Shown: positions 9,030 to 17,892 of the stretch, one piece after another
How positions within the stretch are numbered: position 1 is the first letter of the stretch
How the letters are laid out: the number at the start of each line of letters is the position of its first letter
From: Paracoccaceae bacterium
Lineage (GTDB): Bacteria; Pseudomonadota; Alphaproteobacteria; Rhodobacterales; Rhodobacteraceae
Reading direction: 5' to 3'
NCBI GenBank assembly: GCA_021741245.1
Contig: JAIOYF010000003.1
Location: forward strand, 1 to 64,000
Length of the DNA stretch: 64,000 nt
The notes under the pieces: generated by a model
The model's database searches: none
What the model was told of the DNA's origin: nothing
What the model saw: the letters and a program-made list of their open reading frames with translations, nothing else
Program-made: the position numbers and the translations under genes

Positions 9030-9052
9030 CCGGGGGACGTGAAGTCCCCCGG
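9030..9052 (-). other. Perfect hairpin between bufferin precursor and maturase genes
   Basis: CCGGGGGAC and GTCCCCCGG form a 9-bp stem with a 5-base loop and no T-run. It sits directly after the precursor gene, where it could protect the short 5' mRNA and raise precursor output over enzyme output. Confidence 0.6.
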
Positions 9053-9061
9053 CGCGCGCCA

Positions 9062-9355
9062 TCAGCCAGCCATGTCGCGGTCAAGGGCTTCAAGGCTGCC
9101 CATGCGGCCATCGGGGAGTTCCATGGTGGTGCAGGTGCCTGCCGGAACCAGCGTCCAGGCATTGCCCTGATAATCCACCTTGGAGGTGCCGGCACAGGTG
9201 GTGCCGGGGCCTGCGGCACAATCGTTCTGACCGGCAAGCGAGACACCAAAGCATTTTTCTTGCGCGCCTTGGGCTGCAGCATGGGTGGCAAACTGGGCTG
9301 TCATCGCGGTCGCGAGCGCACCAGCAACGGCGAGGGTCTTGAGGTTGTTTGACAT
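9062..9355 (-). CDS. bufA: Bufferin precursor peptide (DUF2282)
   Basis: A 97-residue protein with a signal peptide (about residues 1-27, AATHAAA-type end) and a mature core with four cysteines at about 35, 46, 54 and 75 in [20 protein letters not shown] and PAGTCTT. This is the cysteine spacing of bufferins, secreted RiPPs that bind copper after the MNIO enzyme modifies the two central cysteines. It is the first gene of a four-gene operon. AAGGGA precedes the ATG at 9355. Copper induction is not visible from a recognised operator; I looked for and did not find the GTAACC...CGAA type of promoter upstream. Confidence 0.9.
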   Translation of the reverse strand: MSNNLKTLAVAGALATAMTAQFATHAAAQGAQEKCFGVSLAGQNDCAAGPGTTCAGTSKVDYQGNAWTLVPAGTCTTMELPDGRMGSLEALDRDMAG

Positions 9356-9511
9356 TGATTCATCCCTTTGGGTGTTCAGCATCGCATCTTTTGGCGATAT
9401 CCAAATGGGTGCCCCAAATTGATGTTTCAGAACAGTCACAGGCCCGTGTGGAAAAACCTGTGTGAGGGGTGTAACGAATGCGGTTTTGGATGTTCGTCGC
9501 CAGACGGCATG

Positions 9512-9540
9512 AAAAAAGCGCCGAACAACCGGCGCTTTTT
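9512..9540 (-). terminator. Bidirectional-looking terminator downstream of thrS
   Basis: AAGCGCCG and CGGCGCTT form an 8-bp stem with loop AACAAC, flanked by an A-run on one side and a T-run on the other. It closes the thrS transcript before the bufferin promoter region (9356-9511). Confidence 0.85.
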
Positions 9541-9562
9541 CATCGATTTCAGGGGCTTGCGA

Positions 9563-11509
9563 TCAGCGCAGGTCGGGTGCAAGAGCTTCGGCTGCAAGCT
9601 CGGCCACGATCTCGGCAAAGCCCATTGTGCGGGTTTGTGTTTCACCCAAGCGGCGGACTGAAACAGTTTTCTCCTCGACCTCTTTCATCCCGATGGCCAG
9701 AATGACCGGAACCTTGCCCACAGAATGCTCACGCACCTTGTAGTTGATCTTTTCGTTGCGCATGTCCGCCTCGGCCCGGACGCCGGCAAGCGTCAGGGCC
9801 GTGACAACCTCGGCCACGTAATCATCGGCATCCGAGACGATCGAGGCCACGACCACCTGACGGGGGGCCAGCCAGAACGGCAGTTTCCCTGCGTGGCTTT
9901 CGATCAAGATCCCGATAAAGCGCTCAAACGACCCAAGGCAGGCGCGGTGCAGCATGATGGGGCGATGCTTGGCGCCATCTTCACCAATATAGGCCGCATC
10001 CAGCCGCTCAGGCAGGTTTGGATCGACCTGCAAGGTGCCACATTGCCAGTCACGGCCAATGGCATCGGTCAGCACAAATTCCAGCTTTGGCCCATAAAAC
10101 GCACCCTCGCCGGGGTTCAACTCATAGCTGTGACCGGCTGCGATACAGGCATTGCCAAGCGCCGCTTCGGCCACATCCCAGCTTGCATCCGTGCCAATCC
10201 GCTTTTCAGGACGGGTAGAAAGCTTGATGCGCCACTTGTCGAACCCAAGCTCGGCATAGATCTTCGACAAGAAATCGATGAACTTCTTGGTTTCCGATTC
10301 AATCTGATCTTCGCGGCAAAAGATATGCGCGTCGTCTTGCGTAAAGCCGCGCACCCGCATGATGCCATGCAGCGCGCCCGACGGCTCATACCGGTTGCAC
10401 GACCCAAACTCGGCCATGCGCAGCGGCAGGTCACGATAAGATTTGAGGCCCACGTTAAAGATCTGCACATGGCAGGGGCAGTTCATCGGCTTCAGCGCGT
10501 TGACGGTTTTCTCTCGGGCGTGGTCTTCATCCACTTCCACGATGAACATGTTTTCCTGATAGCTTTCCCAGTGACCCGAGGCTTCCCACAGCTTGCGGTT
10601 CACCACTTGCGGGGTGTTCACTTCGACATAGCCATCGCGGCGCTGTTGGCGGCGCATGTAATCTTGCAAGGTTGTATAGATCGTCCAGCCGTTCGGGTGC
10701 CAGAAGATCTGGCCGGGGGCCTCTTCTTGCATGTGGAACAGGTTCATTTCGCGGCCCAGCTTACGGTGGTCACGCTTTGCGGCCTCTTCCAGCATGATCA
10801 TATGGGCTTTCAGATCCTCGCGGGATTTGAAGGCGACGCCATAGATGCGCTGCAATTGCGGGCGGGTGGCATCGCCCAACCAATAGGCCCCCGCCACGTG
10901 GGTCAGTTTGAAAGCATCCGCAGGCACTTGGCCGGTGTGCACCAGATGCGGGCCACGGCACAGATCCTGCCAATCCCCATGCCAATACATCCGCAGATCC
11001 TCGCCCTCGGGGATGCGGTTGATCAGCTCCACCTTGAACGGCTCGCCGCGCTGTTCGTAATAAGCGATGGCGCGGGCGCGGTCCCAGACTTCGGTTTTCA
11101 CCGGATCGCGGGCGTTGATGATGTGTTTCATCTTGGCTTCGATCTGGCCAAGGTCTTCGGGGGTAAAGGGCTCGGCACGGTCAAAGTCATAGAACCAGCC
11201 GTAGTCGCGCACAGGGCCGATGGTGACCTTCACATCGGGCCAGATCTCTTGCACGGCGCGGGCCATGATATGGGCAAGGTCGTGGCGGATCAGCTCCAGT
11301 GCGGCACTGTCATCCTTCATCGTGTTGATCGAGATTTTGGCATCCGATGGGATCGGCCACTGCAAATCCCAATGCGCGCCGTTCAGCTGCGCCGAGATTG
11401 CGGCCTTGGCCAAAGAGGGCGCGATGGAGGCCGCGACCTCGGCTGGCGTCACACCAGCATTATAATGTCGGACATTGCCATCCGGAAAAGTCAGGGAAAT
11501 CTGGGCCAT
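9563..11509 (-). CDS. thrS: Threonine--tRNA ligase
   Basis: Charges tRNA-Thr. The 648-residue protein has an N-terminal TGS-like domain (about 1-60), an editing domain containing RHDLAHIMA with the second-site YGWFYDF, a class II catalytic core with PMNCPCH (zinc cysteine) and [19 protein letters not shown], and a C-terminal anticodon-binding domain. The start at 11509 has AGGAGG directly upstream; longer in-frame starts lie over the divergent hydrolase promoter. Confidence 0.97.
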   Translation of the reverse strand: MAQISLTFPDGNVRHYNAGVTPAEVAASIAPSLAKAAISAQLNGAHWDLQWPIPSDAKISINTMKDDSAALELIRHDLAHIMARAVQEIWPDVKVTIGPVRDYGWFYDFDRAEPFTPEDLGQIEAKMKHIINARDPVKTEVWDRARAIAYYEQRGEPFKVELINRIPEGEDLRMYWHGDWQDLCRGPHLVHTGQVPADAFKLTHVAGAYWLGDATRPQLQRIYGVAFKSREDLKAHMIMLEEAAKRDHRKLGREMNLFHMQEEAPGQIFWHPNGWTIYTTLQDYMRRQQRRDGYVEVNTPQVVNRKLWEASGHWESYQENMFIVEVDEDHAREKTVNALKPMNCPCHVQIFNVGLKSYRDLPLRMAEFGSCNRYEPSGALHGIMRVRGFTQDDAHIFCREDQIESETKKFIDFLSKIYAELGFDKWRIKLSTRPEKRIGTDASWDVAEAALGNACIAAGHSYELNPGEGAFYGPKLEFVLTDAIGRDWQCGTLQVDPNLPERLDAAYIGEDGAKHRPIMLHRACLGSFERFIGILIESHAGKLPFWLAPRQVVVASIVSDADDYVAEVVTALTLAGVRAEADMRNEKINYKVREHSVGKVPVILAIGMKEVEEKTVSVRRLGETQTRTMGFAEIVAELAAEALAPDLR

Positions 11510-11636
11510 ATCAGCCTCCTCGTCGTTTTGGCGCCTACGAAACGCCCGGTTGCGGGTTATAACGGCGCGTCTTTTGCGCCTTGGGCGTAGCAATGTCAAC
11601 TCCATCCCGATAGAAGCCTGTCCAACGGAGGATGCC

Positions 11637-12392
11637 ATGCCAGAGCCTGACGAATTCATCACCCCACAGGGTCGCAAACTCGCCTATCGCAAGACCGAAG
11701 GGGCGGGGCCAGGACTTGTGTTTCTGGGCGGTTTTCGATCGGATATGGAGGGGACAAAGGCGGTCTTTTTGGAAGACTGGGCGCGCTCTAAGGGCCGGGC
11801 CTTTCTGCGCTTTGATTACTCGGGCCATGGGGCGTCTTCGGGGGCTTTTCTGGATGGGTCGATCGGCGATTGGTTCGAGGACGCCCTTGCCGCGATATCC
11901 TCGCTTACCCGTGGGCCTCAAATCCTGATCGGCTCGTCCATGGGGGGCTGGATTGCGCTGTTGCTTGCAAAGGCGATACCTAACCGTATTGCGGGCCTTG
12001 TTGGCATCGCCGCGGCCCCGGATTTCACCGAAGACAGCATGTGGGCCAGTTTCAGTGCGGCGCAAAAAGCTGAAATGGAACGGACGGGGCAGGTGGTCTT
12101 GCCCTCCGATTATTCTGACGAGCCTTACATCATCACCCGACGGCTGATCGAAGACGGGCGGGACAGGTTGGTGCTGCGCACGCCGCTGAATCTGCCGTTT
12201 TCGACCCGATTGTTGCAAGGCACTGCGGATGACGATGTGCCTGTATCGGTCGCAACCCGCCTATTGGATCACGCCTTTGGCCCGGATATCCGCCTGTTGT
12301 TGGTCAAGGGCGCAGATCACCGCTTTTCTTCACCGCAATGCCTTGCGATGATCGTGGCAGCGGCAGAGGAAATTTCGGGGCAAGTGGGGTGA
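11637..12392 (+). CDS. Alpha/beta hydrolase, ABHD10-like
   Basis: A 251-residue serine hydrolase. The nucleophile elbow is GSSMGGW (Ser about 101), the oxyanion/HG region is [13 protein letters not shown], and [12 protein letters not shown] and [13 protein letters not shown] are typical of the ABHD10 type, known as thioesterase/depalmitoylase-like enzymes. The catalytic His is in [13 protein letters not shown] lies 6 bases before the chosen ATG. It is divergent from thrS with about 127 bp between starts. The substrate is unknown. Confidence 0.88.
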   Translation: MPEPDEFITPQGRKLAYRKTEGAGPGLVFLGGFRSDMEGTKAVFLEDWARSKGRAFLRFDYSGHGASSGAFLDGSIGDWFEDALAAISSLTRGPQILIGSSMGGWIALLLAKAIPNRIAGLVGIAAAPDFTEDSMWASFSAAQKAEMERTGQVVLPSDYSDEPYIITRRLIEDGRDRLVLRTPLNLPFSTRLLQGTADDDVPVSVATRLLDHAFGPDIRLLLVKGADHRFSSPQCLAMIVAAAEEISGQVG

Positions 12393-12710
12393 TGATGCGA
12401 TAGGGTGGGCCTCCGTTCAATGTTGCGTGTTTCCCCAAATCCACAATTCATCCATTTCTGGTGACCCTTCAGGAAGTGGATTATTCATCGGTAAATTTCT
12501 GTTGTTCAATCTATTAGGGGGTAAAGTTACAGTGAATATGCTAAGCAATAAATTGCACTTTTCGAATATTGGACAGAGCTGCCAAAACGATCGCATAGCC
12601 GCCGCTGGGCGGTCGATGGAAATGTCTTTCCTTCGCTTCCAAATTTTTGCCATTTGGGGCGGTCTTGGGCCTACTGCCACTTATTGTAATCCGGGAAAAA
12701 AGGCACGGCC
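12393..12710. other. AT-rich gene-free stretch between two hydrolase genes
   Basis: 318 bases with markedly lower GC than the surroundings. Short frames of 87 and 95 codons cross it on opposite strands, but neither has coding character or a ribosome site. No repeat, tRNA or insertion-sequence end was recognised. Confidence 0.5.
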
Positions 12711-13418
12711 ATGACTGATCCCATCGTCTTTGTTCCCGGTCTGATGCAAGATGCGCGGTCGTTTTTGCCACAAATGGTTGGTCTGGGCACGCAGCGCGCG
12801 GTGCAGGTTGTTCTCCCGGTTGCAGATACGGTTGAGCGGAACTCCGAGGCGGTTCTGGCGGGCGCCCCTGCAAGGTTTGCCTTGGCAGGCCATGGCTTGG
12901 GAGGCATTGTGGCCCTTGACGTAATCCGACGCGCACCTGACCGCGTGAGCAGCGTCATTTTTCTGGCAACTGATCCATTGGCAGAGGCACCGCAGGTGGC
13001 CGCCGCGCGCGAAGCCCGCATGATCGCCGCACGGTCCGGCCGCTTGTTGCAAGCCATGTCCGAGGAAGTGCCGGTAGTGGCCCTGTTTGACGGCGATGAC
13101 CGCGCTGCCGTGCTGGCATTGGCCGAGGATATGGCGCTTGGACTGGGCGAGGGTGTCTTTTTGCGGCAATCTCGCGCCTTGCAGCGCAGGCCAGATCAGC
13201 AAAAGACGCTGCGCCGCACGCTCTTGCCCGCGCTTTTTCTGGCGGGGGCCTTTGATACCGTCGTGCCCCTGCGGCGGCAGGAGTTTGCCCGCGATCTGAT
13301 GCCTAATTCGGTGCTGAAAGTCTTGGAACATGCAGGGCATCTTCCGATGCTTGAATCGCCCGAGGAGGTCACTCGGGCGATTGAGCAGTTCTTGTCCGGG
13401 CCGATGATCCTACGCTGA
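12711..13418 (+). CDS. Alpha/beta-hydrolase-fold protein lacking the nucleophile serine
   Basis: A 235-residue hydrolase-fold protein (IVFVPGLMQDARSF start, HAGHLPMLESPEEVTRAIEQFL end). The nucleophile elbow reads LAGHGLGG where the family has GHSMGG, so glycine replaces the catalytic serine at about residue 62. The late histidine and an acidic residue (GAFDTVVP) remain. Its 3' end overlaps the convergent phaZ gene by 9 bases. It may be a non-catalytic binder, or an enzyme with another mechanism; otherwise a normal member of the pimeloyl-carrier/haloperoxidase-like group. Confidence 0.85.
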   Translation: MTDPIVFVPGLMQDARSFLPQMVGLGTQRAVQVVLPVADTVERNSEAVLAGAPARFALAGHGLGGIVALDVIRRAPDRVSSVIFLATDPLAEAPQVAAAREARMIAARSGRLLQAMSEEVPVVALFDGDDRAAVLALAEDMALGLGEGVFLRQSRALQRRPDQQKTLRRTLLPALFLAGAFDTVVPLRRQEFARDLMPNSVLKVLEHAGHLPMLESPEEVTRAIEQFLSGPMILR

Positions 13419-14681
13419 GGCCAGCTTGATCTCGGCCTTTGGGCGCTCCTGCTTGGGCGAGGACGAGTTTGCGTCGATGAAGCTCAAGACCAATGGACGA
13501 ATGTTCAGACGCCATGACTTGCCAGCAAATATGCCATAGTGGCCCGCGCCGGGCTCAAGATGGCTGGCTTTTTTGCTGTCTGGAAGGTTGGTCAGCAAAT
13601 CAAGCGCTGCAAGGCATTGGCCGGGGGCGGAAATGTCGTCATTCGCCCCTTCGACGATCTTGACAGCCACATCCGTTATGGCCCCGAAATCAACTTGCTT
13701 TCCAGCAACGACGAAGGAATTCGTCGCGATCTCGCGCTTTTTGAAGATCCGGTCCACGGTCGACAGATAAAACTCTGCCGTCATGTCCATGACCGCAAGG
13801 TATTCGTCGTAAAAGCGGTTGTGGGCGTCATTGTCGCGTGACTCGCCGCGCGCGGCGCGCATGATCTGCTCGCTGAACGCCTTGGAGTGCCGTTCGGCAT
13901 TCATCGAGATGAAGCTTTGCAGCTGCAAAAGGCCCGGATAGACCATGCGGCCCGCACCTTTGTACTTAAAGCCGACGCGCTGAATGGCGGTTTGTTCCAA
14001 CTGACCCATGGTCACGCGACGACCGAAATCCGTCACATCCGTGGCAGCGGCGTCCGGATCAACCGGACCGCCGATCAGCGTCAAGCTGCGGGGCTGGGCC
14101 TTTGGGTCTTCGGCGGCAAGATATGCTGTCGCGGCAAGCGTCAATGGCACGGGCTGACAGACGGCGATCACGTGGGTGTCAGGCCCAAGGTGGCGCATGA
14201 AATCAACCAGATAGAGGGTGTAATCTTCGATGTCGAACTTGCCCGCGCTGACGGGGATATCGCGGGCATTGTGCCAATCGGTCACAAACACATCGCAATC
14301 GGGCAAAAGCGACGACACGGTCGAGCGCAAGAGGGTGGCGTAGTGACCGGACATGGGCGCGACCAAAAGCACCTTGCGCTTCATCGGTTCGCGGCGGCGC
14401 ACAAAGAACTGGACCAGATTGCCAAAGGGGCGCTCGACCACCGTGTTCACATCGACAATGTGATCTTGGCCGTCTGGGCCAACGATTGACCGGATCCCCC
14501 AGTCAGGCTTTGCCACCATTCGGGCAAATGTGCGTTCAGTCACTTCACCCCAGGCTGCGGTCAGTTGCAGCATCGGGTTCATCGTCATTGCGAAGGCAGG
14601 GTAAGATGCCATGGCCCGGGCTGTTGCACCCAACCACTCATTGGTGTTGCGTGATGTTTCCATCAGGTCGTAGTTGAGCAT
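13410..14681 (-). CDS. phaZ: Intracellular polyhydroxyalkanoate depolymerase
   Basis: Degrades stored PHB granules. The protein is 423 residues from the start MLNYDLMETSRNTNEW. It has the VICQ-type active-site region (HVIAVCQPVPLTLA, with the presumed catalytic cysteine) and LEPGAGHYGIFAGKSWR at the C-terminus with the histidine. In-frame ATGs at 14702 and 14711 are possible, and the start is uncertain. It lies divergent from phaC with about 100 bp between, as in other Rhodobacterales, so the intervening region probably carries both promoters. Confidence 0.92.
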   Translation of the reverse strand: MLNYDLMETSRNTNEWLGATARAMASYPAFAMTMNPMLQLTAAWGEVTERTFARMVAKPDWGIRSIVGPDGQDHIVDVNTVVERPFGNLVQFFVRRREPMKRKVLLVAPMSGHYATLLRSTVSSLLPDCDVFVTDWHNARDIPVSAGKFDIEDYTLYLVDFMRHLGPDTHVIAVCQPVPLTLAATAYLAAEDPKAQPRSLTLIGGPVDPDAAATDVTDFGRRVTMGQLEQTAIQRVGFKYKGAGRMVYPGLLQLQSFISMNAERHSKAFSEQIMRAARGESRDNDAHNRFYDEYLAVMDMTAEFYLSTVDRIFKKREIATNSFVVAGKQVDFGAITDVAVKIVEGANDDISAPGQCLAALDLLTNLPDSKKASHLEPGAGHYGIFAGKSWRLNIRPLVLSFIDANSSSPKQERPKAEIKLASA

Positions 14682-14794
14682 GAATTTCAACTGAGTCTCC
14701 ATCTCCGGCATTGGTGCCGGGCCAATTCGCCGCTTCCCCCCTCCGTCTGGCGGCGGTATGCTGCGTGGCAGCAAGATAGGCGGGAAACCTTAAC

Positions 14795-16600
14795 ATGACA
14801 ACCGATGACAGCGAACCGGGACTAAAGTTAGAGAGGATGCAAGCCAACCTTGCCCGCGTGGACGAGTTGTCAAAGCGTTTGATGGCCGCATTGGCCCATC
14901 GAAAGCAGGCAGATGGTGCGCTGCAAGGGCCGTCGAACGAAATCTACATGAAGGCTGCATCGGCCTATCTGGCCGAGATGATGCAGAACCCTGCCAAGAT
15001 TCTGGAGCATCAGATCAGTTATTGGGGCAAAAGCCTCAAGCACTATGTCGAGGCGCAGCAGGCTCTTGCCAAGGGTGAGTTCAAGGCCCCTCCGGACCCG
15101 ACCCCGCAGGATCGCCGCTTTTCCAACCCGTTGTGGGAAACCCATCCGTTCTTCAATTACCTCAAGCAGCAATACATGCTGAACGCCGAGGCGGTGACGA
15201 CGGCGATTGGGGATATGGAAAATATCGATCCTGCCGATCGCCGCCGGGTGGAATATTTCACACGGCAGATCGTCGACATGTTTTCGCCCACCAACTTCTT
15301 GGGAACCAACCCGGATGCGCTTGAAAAAGCTGTGGCCACGGATGGCGAAAGTCTTGTGCTTGGCCTTGAAAATCTGGTCCGCGATATCGAGGCGAACGAT
15401 GGCGACCTGCTGGTGACCTTGGCCGACCCAGAGGCGTTTCAGGTGGGCCGGAACATCGGCACCACGGCGGGCTCTGTCGTTTTCCGCAATCGCATGCTGG
15501 AGTTGATCCAATATGCGCCGACAACGGAAACCGTTCATCAGACACCCCTCCTGATCTTCCCGCCATGGATCAATAAATTCTACATCATGGACATGAAGCC
15601 AGAAAATTCCTTGATCAAATGGATTGTGGATCAAGGCTTTACCCTGTTTGTTGTCAGTTGGGTCAACCCCGATGCCAGCTATGCGGGCGTGGGGATGGAC
15701 GACTATATCCGCGACGGATATCTGCGTGCCATGGCCGAGGTGCGCCGCATCACAGGTGAGCGGCAGATCAATGCGGTGGGCTATTGCATTGCGGGCACTA
15801 CGCTGGGCCTTACCCTTGCGCATCTGGAACGGGCCGGCGACACCTCGGTCAAATCGGCGTCCTTTTTCACGACCCTTGCCGATTTTTCTGATCCCGGCGA
15901 AGTGGGCGTTTTTCTGGAGAATGATTTTGTCGATGGGATTGAGCGTCAGTCGGCCCAAGACGGGATCTTGTCCAAATTGTTCATGGGCCGGACGTTCAGC
16001 TTCTTGCGCTCCAACGACCTGATCTACCAGCCTGCCATCAAAAGCTACATGTTGGGCGAGGCCCCTCCGGCCTTTGATCTTTTGTTCTGGAATGGCGATG
16101 GCACGAACCTGCCCGCCACCATGGCCGTCGAATATCTGCGCGGCCTGTGTCAGGGCGACGGGTTTTCCAAGGGCACCTTCCCGGTGTTCGGAGAGCCGGT
16201 CAGCCTGTCGGGCGTCAAAGTTCCGCTTTGCGCCATTGCCTGCGAGACGGATCATATTGCCCATTGGCGCGGAAGCTTTAACGGCGTGGCGCAAATGGGG
16301 TCCACCGACAAGACGTTCATCTTGTCACAGTCTGGCCATATCGCAGGGATCATCAACCCACCCACCAAGAACAAGTATGGCCATTATACAAATGATGGTC
16401 CCGTGGCAGGTGCACCCGAGGACTGGAAGGCCGCCGCCACATTCAACAAAGGCAGTTGGTGGCCGCGCTGGGGGGCATGGCTGGCCGAGCGTTCGGGGCC
16501 GAAAATTCCTGCCCGCGTGCCGGGTGATTCGACCAATCCTGTGCTCTGTCCGGCGCCCGGAACCTATGTGATCGCCAAACCCGGTGGCGGAAAGGGTTGA
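14795..16600 (+). CDS. phaC: Class I polyhydroxyalkanoate synthase
   Basis: Polymerises 3-hydroxyacyl-CoA into PHA. The lipase-like box is GYCIAGTTLG with Cys331, the class I nucleophile. The catalytic aspartate and histidine regions follow as ACETDHIAHWRG and SQSGHIAGIINPP. The 601-residue length fits class I. The N-terminal about 120 residues are the variable domain. It is followed by the phasin and PhaR genes on the same strand. Confidence 0.97.
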   Translation: MTTDDSEPGLKLERMQANLARVDELSKRLMAALAHRKQADGALQGPSNEIYMKAASAYLAEMMQNPAKILEHQISYWGKSLKHYVEAQQALAKGEFKAPPDPTPQDRRFSNPLWETHPFFNYLKQQYMLNAEAVTTAIGDMENIDPADRRRVEYFTRQIVDMFSPTNFLGTNPDALEKAVATDGESLVLGLENLVRDIEANDGDLLVTLADPEAFQVGRNIGTTAGSVVFRNRMLELIQYAPTTETVHQTPLLIFPPWINKFYIMDMKPENSLIKWIVDQGFTLFVVSWVNPDASYAGVGMDDYIRDGYLRAMAEVRRITGERQINAVGYCIAGTTLGLTLAHLERAGDTSVKSASFFTTLADFSDPGEVGVFLENDFVDGIERQSAQDGILSKLFMGRTFSFLRSNDLIYQPAIKSYMLGEAPPAFDLLFWNGDGTNLPATMAVEYLRGLCQGDGFSKGTFPVFGEPVSLSGVKVPLCAIACETDHIAHWRGSFNGVAQMGSTDKTFILSQSGHIAGIINPPTKNKYGHYTNDGPVAGAPEDWKAAATFNKGSWWPRWGAWLAERSGPKIPARVPGDSTNPVLCPAPGTYVIAKPGGGKG

Positions 16601-16637
16601 CGCTCAATACTTTACGGGGACTCAACCTGAAGAAATG

Positions 16638-16684
16638 CTGCAGTGCAGAAAAATGTTGCAATGCTGCACTGCAGCATGTATAAC
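16638..16684 (+). promoter_or_regulatory. phaP promoter with two PhaR-type operator sites
   Basis: Two copies of CTGC-N3-GCAG occur at 16638-16648 (CTGCAGTGCAG) and 16664-16674 (CTGCACTGCAG), the recognition pattern known for PhaR in Paracoccus. A sigma-70-like promoter TTGCAA (16656-16661), 17-bp spacer, TATAAC (16679-16684) places the second site inside the spacer. Repression by PhaR until granules titrate it away follows from known biology. Confidence 0.85.
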
Positions 16685-16734
16685 CTTCTCATCAGAAACG
16701 GGTCAGACAACCCGGATGCCAAGGAGTAGAGATA

Positions 16735-17181
16735 ATGAACACGACACCAGATTTCACCAAAGTCATGCAAGATATGATGGCATCCTTCCCAGTTGATGCC
16801 TCGTCCATGCAAAACGCATTCAAAACTCAGGCTGCAATGGCCGAGAAAATGTCGAAAGTAGCTTTGGAAGCTGCTGAAAAGTCGACTGAAATCACTGCAA
16901 AGTGGACGAAAGACACCATCGCCAAGATGGCTGACATGTCCAAGGCAAAATCCGAGCCAACCGATTACACCAAATCGGCAACCGATTTCGCCTCGGCCGC
17001 TGCCGAGATGGCTGCTGAAAACATGGCCGCCTTCGCTGAAGTTGCCAAGAAAGTGCAGATGGAAACTGTCGAGTTGATGCTTGCTGCTGGCAAGGACTTC
17101 TCGGAAGACGCGACCGCCGCTGTCAAGAAAGCAACTGTCGAAGTGACGACGGCTGCCAAGAAAGCTGCTGCTGCAAAGTAA
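16735..17181 (+). CDS. phaP: Phasin (granule-associated protein)
   Basis: A 148-residue, Ala/Lys/Met-rich helical protein that coats PHA granules. It has the phasin pattern of amphipathic helices (TKVMQDMMASFP, EKMSKVALEAAEKSTEI) and a Lys/Ala-rich tail ending AAKKAAAAK. AAGGAG precedes the ATG. It is expressed from its own promoter with PhaR operators, and followed by a terminator, so it is probably a monocistronic, strongly made transcript. Confidence 0.93.
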   Translation: MNTTPDFTKVMQDMMASFPVDASSMQNAFKTQAAMAEKMSKVALEAAEKSTEITAKWTKDTIAKMADMSKAKSEPTDYTKSATDFASAAAEMAAENMAAFAEVAKKVQMETVELMLAAGKDFSEDATAAVKKATVEVTTAAKKAAAAK

Positions 17182-17226
17182 GGACGGTTTGCTTTAGACC
17201 CTTCCTCCCAGATGTCTAAAGCATAT

Positions 17227-17258
17227 GGCGGGCCCTTGTGGTCCGCCCTTTCTTTTTC
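17227..17258 (+). terminator. Terminator after phaP
   Basis: GGCGGGCC and GGTCCGCC form an 8-bp stem (one G-U pair) with a 5-base loop, followed by CTTTCTTTTTC. It separates phaP from phaR. Confidence 0.8.
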
Positions 17259-17328
17259 TGCGGGGCTGCCCTAGTCTTTCTGCACGTGCAAATGCCACAT
17301 GGCAGAAATACTGTTGGGAGGGTGGCCT

Positions 17329-17886
17329 ATGGCCGATACTGCAAAGCCGCTGTTGATCAAGCGTTACGCGAGCCGTCGTCTGTATAATACCGAGACGTCG
17401 GATTACGTGACACTTGAGGACATTGCAGGGTTCATCCGAGCAGGCCGCGAGGTTCAGATCGTTGACCTGAAGTCCGGGGATGATTTGACGCGCCAATATC
17501 TGCTGCAGATCGTGGCCGAGCATGAATCCAAAGGCGAGAACGTTCTGCCGATCGGTGTGCTTACGGATCTTGTCCGCAGCTATACCACCAATGTCCAATC
17601 CGTGGTTCCCCAATTTCTTGCGGCAAGCTTCGAGATGCTGCGCGACGGGCAATCAAAGATGATGGAAAACATGACCACCTTTACCAGTCCGATCTCGGCC
17701 ATTCCAGGGTTTGACGCCATGCGCAAACAGCAAGAGGCCCTGATGAAGACAATGCTTGTCGGCATGCCCGGTTGGGCAGGCTCTGGCCCGGCAAAGGAAG
17801 AGGATGCGCCTGCCAACAGTGCGGAGGAATTGGCGCAGATCAAACGGCAACTCGCGGAATTGCAGCAAAAGCTGTCAAAGCTGTAA
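17329..17886 (+). CDS. phaR: PHA synthesis repressor PhaR
   Basis: A 185-residue repressor of phaP and probably itself. It has the PHB/PHA accumulation regulator DNA-binding domain (LIKRYASRRLYNTETSDYVTLEDIAGFIRAG at about 8-38) and PhaR C-terminal region, with a coiled-coil tail (EELAQIKRQLAELQQKL). GGGAGG lies before the ATG at 17329. TGCACGTGCA just upstream (17281-17290) resembles half of a PhaR site. Binds both DNA and PHB in known members. Confidence 0.93.
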   Translation: MADTAKPLLIKRYASRRLYNTETSDYVTLEDIAGFIRAGREVQIVDLKSGDDLTRQYLLQIVAEHESKGENVLPIGVLTDLVRSYTTNVQSVVPQFLAASFEMLRDGQSKMMENMTTFTSPISAIPGFDAMRKQQEALMKTMLVGMPGWAGSGPAKEEDAPANSAEELAQIKRQLAELQQKLSKL

Positions 17887-17892
17887 GCCAGA

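Noticed and set aside
9356-9511. Copper or SigF promoter for the bufferin operon
   Set aside because: I looked for the GTAACC-N16-CGAA type signal and found no convincing match in the correct strand and spacing.
9725-11590. 621-codon frame antisense to thrS
   Set aside because: Shadow of thrS with no recognisable protein features.
12427-12714. 95-codon frame in the AT-rich gap
   Set aside because: No ribosome site, no family similarity, and a competing frame on the other strand; treated as non-coding.
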